Assembly: GCA_028818375.1 (NCBI GenBank)
Contig: JAPPOB010000007.1
Location: forward strand, 38,480-102,479
Direction: 5' to 3'
Length of the DNA stretch: 64,000 nt
Origin: Anaerolineaceae bacterium
GTDB taxonomy: Bacteria; Chloroflexota; Anaerolineae; Aggregatilineales; Phototrophicaceae
Shown: positions 61,089 to 64,000 of the stretch, in pieces
Position numbering within the stretch: position 1 is the first letter of the stretch
Layout of the letters: the number at the start of each line of letters is the position of its first letter
Notes under the pieces: model-generated
Databases searched by the model: none
What the model saw: only the letters and a program-made list of their open reading frames with translations
What the model was told of the DNA's origin: nothing
Made by a program: the position numbers and the translations under genes

Positions 61089-62242
61089 TGTCGCCCAACG
61101 CCATTCCTGACCGGCGCGCCGGAGACCCGTCAAAAACCTTCACGCCCGTTGACCAGAGCCGCAACCTCGCCAACAAGCGTCTGGTCCAGGCCGCCTGGGG
61201 GGACCTGACGCTGGCGCCAGTAGAGCAGCTTGACCGGGTCCTCGCCGCCGTCTACAGCGAGGACGCCGATTTCCACGGCACGCACCCGGTCAACGACCTG
61301 ACTGGCCCTGACGCCATCCGCCGCGAGTTTCTGGAGCCGCTGCGCCTGGCCCTGCCCGACGTCGAACGGCGCGAGGGTATCCTCGCCGGCGGCGTCTACC
61401 AGGGCCGCGAACTGGTCGCCTGTTACGGCCACTACCTCGGCACCTTCGCTGAAGACTGGTTCGATATCCCCGCCACACAGCAGATTCTGAATGTGCGCTT
61501 CTGCGAATGCCACGAAGTACTGGACGGGAAGATTCGCCGCAGTTACGTCTTCATCGACTATCTCGACGTCATGCGCCAGGCCGGTTACTGGCCGCTGGCC
61601 CCGTCGCTGGGCCGCGAAGGCGTCTGGCAACATCCCATGACCCGTGATGGCGTCCTGCTCACGCCGCAGGACGAGGCGACGTCGCGTCGCAGCCTCGACC
61701 TCGTCATGGCCATGCAGAGCGCCATGACCTGGTATGGCGGCGGCGCGCCCACGCGCGCCAACCTCGACGACATGCAGCAGCGGCGCTTCTGGCACCCCTG
61801 GATGCTGTGGTATGGCCCGGCCGGCATCGGCAGCACGCGCGGCCTCGCCAATTACGAGCAGTACCACCAAATCCCCTTCCTCGTCGCCTTCCCGGACCGC
61901 GGCAAGCTGCAGGGCGCGGGCTACAGCGGCCATTTCATCCGCATCGGCGACGGCGACTACGCGGTCACCGGCGGCTGGGGACATCTGCTGGCCACGCATA
62001 CGGGTGTTGACTGGCTCGGCCTGGCGCCGACCAACAGGGTCGTCAACATGCGCGTGATGGACTTCTACCGCTGCGATACGGACGAGGCCGGCGTGACCAC
62101 CCTGCGCGAAAACTGGGTGCCGATCGACATCCCGCAGTTGCTGCTGCAGATGAGCGTGGACGTCTTCGGCCGCATGCGCCACCAGTTCCGCCAGAGGGGC
62201 ACCATCAACGCCAGCGACTTTCTGCTGCGCGAGAGGCGCTGA
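61088..62242 (+). CDS. SnoaL-like (NTF2-fold) protein 5, two tandem domains
   Basis: 384 aa. Domain 1 (about 28-165): HPVNDLTGPDAIRREFLEPL, RLALPDVERREGILAGG, GTFAEDWFDIPATQQIL, SYVFIDYLDVMRQAGYWPL. Linker with VWQHPMTRDGVLLTPQDEA. Domain 2 (about 195-375): W241-Y-G-P-A-G-I-G, HQIPFLVAFPDRGKLQGAGY, VVNMRVMDFYRCDTDEAGV, then RENWVPIDIPQLLLQMSVD. The last gene of the long same-strand run. No signal peptide. Reaction unknown. Confidence 0.84.
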   Translation: MSPNAIPDRRAGDPSKTFTPVDQSRNLANKRLVQAAWGDLTLAPVEQLDRVLAAVYSEDADFHGTHPVNDLTGPDAIRREFLEPLRLALPDVERREGILAGGVYQGRELVACYGHYLGTFAEDWFDIPATQQILNVRFCECHEVLDGKIRRSYVFIDYLDVMRQAGYWPLAPSLGREGVWQHPMTRDGVLLTPQDEATSRRSLDLVMAMQSAMTWYGGGAPTRANLDDMQQRRFWHPWMLWYGPAGIGSTRGLANYEQYHQIPFLVAFPDRGKLQGAGYSGHFIRIGDGDYAVTGGWGHLLATHTGVDWLGLAPTNRVVNMRVMDFYRCDTDEAGVTTLRENWVPIDIPQLLLQMSVDVFGRMRHQFRQRGTINASDFLLRERR

Positions 62243-62331
62243 AGGCCCTGCGCGCCGGACGGAGGCTGTGTACGACAGCCCCGGCTATATCCTCCCGGAA
62301 CCGGTTGCCGGTTACCAGGGAATTGAGGCTG

Positions 62332-62514
62332 TCATTTCTTCGTTCTGTCCGGTACGAAGAGCGCGATGGCCAAGCCAATCGGGCCCAGCAGGGACCCAAG
62401 CAGACAGCCTGCCACGCGCGATTGCCCCCGATTTGCCAGAATGTTGCCCGCCACAATGCCACAGACCAGCCAAATGAGCGGCAGGATCAATAATTCCACG
62501 CTTAACTGCTCCAT
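62332..62514 (-). CDS. Small two-helix membrane protein
   Basis: 60 aa from ATG 62514. Two hydrophobic segments: LSVELLILPLIWLVCGIVAGN and VAGCLLGSLLGPIGLAIALF, with NRGQSR between and a charged tail VPDRTKK. The LG..LGPIGL.IAL pattern is common in small bacterial membrane proteins of unknown role. It lies opposite the cluster and may mark its right boundary. Confidence 0.6.
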   Translation of the reverse strand: MEQLSVELLILPLIWLVCGIVAGNILANRGQSRVAGCLLGSLLGPIGLAIALFVPDRTKK

Positions 62515-62670
62515 TTCACCCTCTCCCCTATTCTGGAGCGCGCGCCCGTCCCGCGCAAGTGACACGGCGCATCCCACTCGACAGCGCGGTTAAAAACGTG
62601 GCACACTACCTCTTCCGGTGGTGCCGGAGGCTGCGTTGACAGCATATCCAACCCCAGGAAAGGCGGCGAC

Positions 62671-63777
62671 ATGAAGATCATCGACATTGAACTGCGACAG
62701 TACCGTTGGGAGCGGGGCACAGCCATCCGCAACGGCAAACACGTTTACACCCACAGCGGTCTGAATCTGATGTGCGTCCATACCGACGAAGGAGTCACGG
62801 GCATCGGCTGGGCGCACAAGCCGCAGACGATGGGCATGGCCAAAGTGACGCAGGGCTTGCTGGAATACTTCAAACCGCTGGTGATCGGCCAGGACCCCTT
62901 CGATTACCGCCGCATCTGGGAGACGCTGTGGGAACCCAAACTGGTCGGGCGTCGCGGCATCACGACGCGCTTCATCAGCGGGCTGGACATCGCGCTCTGG
63001 GACCTGATGGGGGTGGCGACGGGCAAGTCCGTCCACAAACTGCTGGGCGGCTTTCGCGATCGTGTGCCCGCCTACATCGCGGGCGGCTATTACGAAGAGG
63101 GCAAGGGACTCGACGGCCTGGCCGCGGAAATGGAAGAGAACCTGCGGCTTGGCGCCAAAGCCGTCAAGATGAAAATCGGCGGCGCCCCGATCCATGAAGA
63201 CGTCGAGCGCGTTCGCGTCGCGCGCGAGACTGTCGGCGACGGGATCAAACTGATGGTGGACGCCAATTGCGCCTACAGCGTGCCCGAGGCGATCAGCATC
63301 GCCCGCAAGATGGAGCCTTATGACATATTCTGGTTTGAAGAACCGATCGCGCCGGATGACTTCCGCGGGCACGGCAAACTGGCGCAGGCCACCACGATCC
63401 CGATCGCAACGGGCGAGAACGAATACACGCGCTACGGATTCCGTGACCTGATCGCCGCCGATGCCGCGGCGGTGTTCAACGCGGACGCGCAGGTTCTGGG
63501 CGGCATTACGGAATTCATGAACGTCGCCGCCCTGGCGGCCGCCCATGACCTGCAGATCGCGCCGCATGGCGACCAGGAGGTCCATCTGCATCTGGTCGGC
63601 GCCATCCCCAACGGTCTCATCGTCGAGTTCTATCGCGAGACCGTCGACATCAACCGCGCCAGGAGGTTCCAGGAAACATTGACTCTGGATGAAGACGGCT
63701 ACCTCACCGTTCCCGATCGCCCGGGACTGGGGGTCACGCCGGATTTCGAGTTCCTTGAGCGCTTCCGCATCAACTGA
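62671..63777 (+). CDS. Mandelate racemase/muconate lactonizing enzyme family protein (sugar-acid dehydratase-like)
   Basis: Enolase-superfamily enzyme, 368 aa. The catalytic set is complete: K166-x-K168 in VKMKIGG, metal ligands D197 (with N199), E223 in WFEEP and E249 in TGENEYTR, D272 in NADAQVLGG, and H299 in APHGDQE. The KxK plus His/Asp pair fits members that epimerise or dehydrate sugar acids such as galactonate, though the true substrate cannot be told. It is 428 bp beyond the last SnoaL gene with a short opposite-strand gene between, so it may be regulated separately. A link to the cluster is plausible but inferred. Confidence 0.92.
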   Translation: MKIIDIELRQYRWERGTAIRNGKHVYTHSGLNLMCVHTDEGVTGIGWAHKPQTMGMAKVTQGLLEYFKPLVIGQDPFDYRRIWETLWEPKLVGRRGITTRFISGLDIALWDLMGVATGKSVHKLLGGFRDRVPAYIAGGYYEEGKGLDGLAAEMEENLRLGAKAVKMKIGGAPIHEDVERVRVARETVGDGIKLMVDANCAYSVPEAISIARKMEPYDIFWFEEPIAPDDFRGHGKLAQATTIPIATGENEYTRYGFRDLIAADAAAVFNADAQVLGGITEFMNVAALAAAHDLQIAPHGDQEVHLHLVGAIPNGLIVEFYRETVDINRARRFQETLTLDEDGYLTVPDRPGLGVTPDFEFLERFRIN

Positions 63778-63890
63778 CGTCCGCATCACGCGCCATCATC
63801 GGCGGCCGCAGCGCCGATTGCCTCGCTGTTTCCCTTGCAGCCGGGAGTCAACCCCAATCGGACGATCGCCATGATGGCCGAATGCTGCGC

Positions 63891-64000
63891 GGGGGGGGGG
63901 GGGGGGCCCCCGGGATTTTGATATCCCCGGCCCAATTTTGAATTAAAAAAAAGGGGGGTGCCCGTAAATGAATGGTATTTCCCGGGGGGCCCCCGGGCAC
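63891..64000. other. Low-quality contig-end sequence
   Basis: A run of 16 G (63891-63906), then CCCCCGGG, an A run of eight, GGGGGG blocks and other homopolymers, with base composition unlike the rest of the window. It looks like an assembly or sequencing artefact. The preceding stretch 63778-63890 shows no gene. Confidence 0.8.

Overview
The window is GC-rich (roughly 64% by eye) bacterial DNA with densely packed, often ATGA-overlapping operons. It has two tRNA genes, no rRNA and no recognisable insertion sequence. The gene mix best fits an uncultured member of Chloroflexota, Anaerolineae/Caldilineae-like: many sugar-type ABC importers without their own ATPase, Uma2-type nucleases, a B-box zinc-finger membrane protein, a CAP/LysM protein, SelA, a fused succinate dehydrogenase anchor and SnoaL-like proteins. 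This placement is inference from gene content only. The right edge (63.89-64.0 kb) looks like low-quality contig-end sequence, so this is probably a metagenome contig.

Layout. 0-3.7 kb (minus): housekeeping operon cysS-rlmB-frr-uppS-(AAA ATPase?). 3.8-11.7 kb: a carbohydrate locus with two permeases, a Tat-exported binding protein, a PD-(D/E)XK-like protein, a sulfatase, a GH51 arabinofuranosidase and a convergent SDR, suggesting use of a sulfated arabinose-containing glycan. 11.8-18 kb: tRNA-Phe, a family-4-like uracil-DNA glycosylase with an altered cluster ligand, a secreted beta-propeller protein and a heterodimeric ABC exporter. 17.9-25.2 kb: pst phosphate uptake genes, with PstS fused to a fasciclin domain, large insertions in PstA and PstC, an oppositely oriented coiled-coil gene inside the locus, a decayed second pstS, and phased TTAA repeats resembling Pho boxes. 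25.4-34.6 kb: nadK, zinc-finger protein, recN, PatB-like lyase, selA, small membrane proteins, CAP/LysM protein and a pair of SLATT/DUF4231-like 2TM proteins. 34.6-41.2 kb: sdhCD-sdhA-sdhB, two Uma2 genes with identical ends, tRNA-Ala and small DUF proteins. 41.3-49.1 kb: three tandem fatty acid desaturases separated by palindromic repeats, a NodU/CmcH carbamoyltransferase and a secreted protein.

49.4-63.8 kb is the most unusual region. A LacI regulator with a near-perfect operator in its own leader is followed on the same strand by two paralogous ABC importer cassettes (binding protein plus two permeases each) interleaved with five SnoaL/NTF2-fold proteins. Four of the five are about 325-384 aa with two tandem folds, and four share a W-[Y/H]-G-P-x-G signature. 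An enolase-superfamily dehydratase-like gene follows. No ATPase and no classical sugar catabolic enzyme is present in the core, so the SnoaL proteins are the natural candidates for acting on the imported compound. I know of no described pathway with this composition.

Dispersed palindromic repeats (GGGCGA...TCGCCC hairpins, a 35-bp tandem unit, and a GGGGTGAGGG/CCCTCACCCC family) fill several intergenic gaps. Coordinates of motifs were read by eye; functional assignments rest on recognised motifs and family knowledge, not on database searches.
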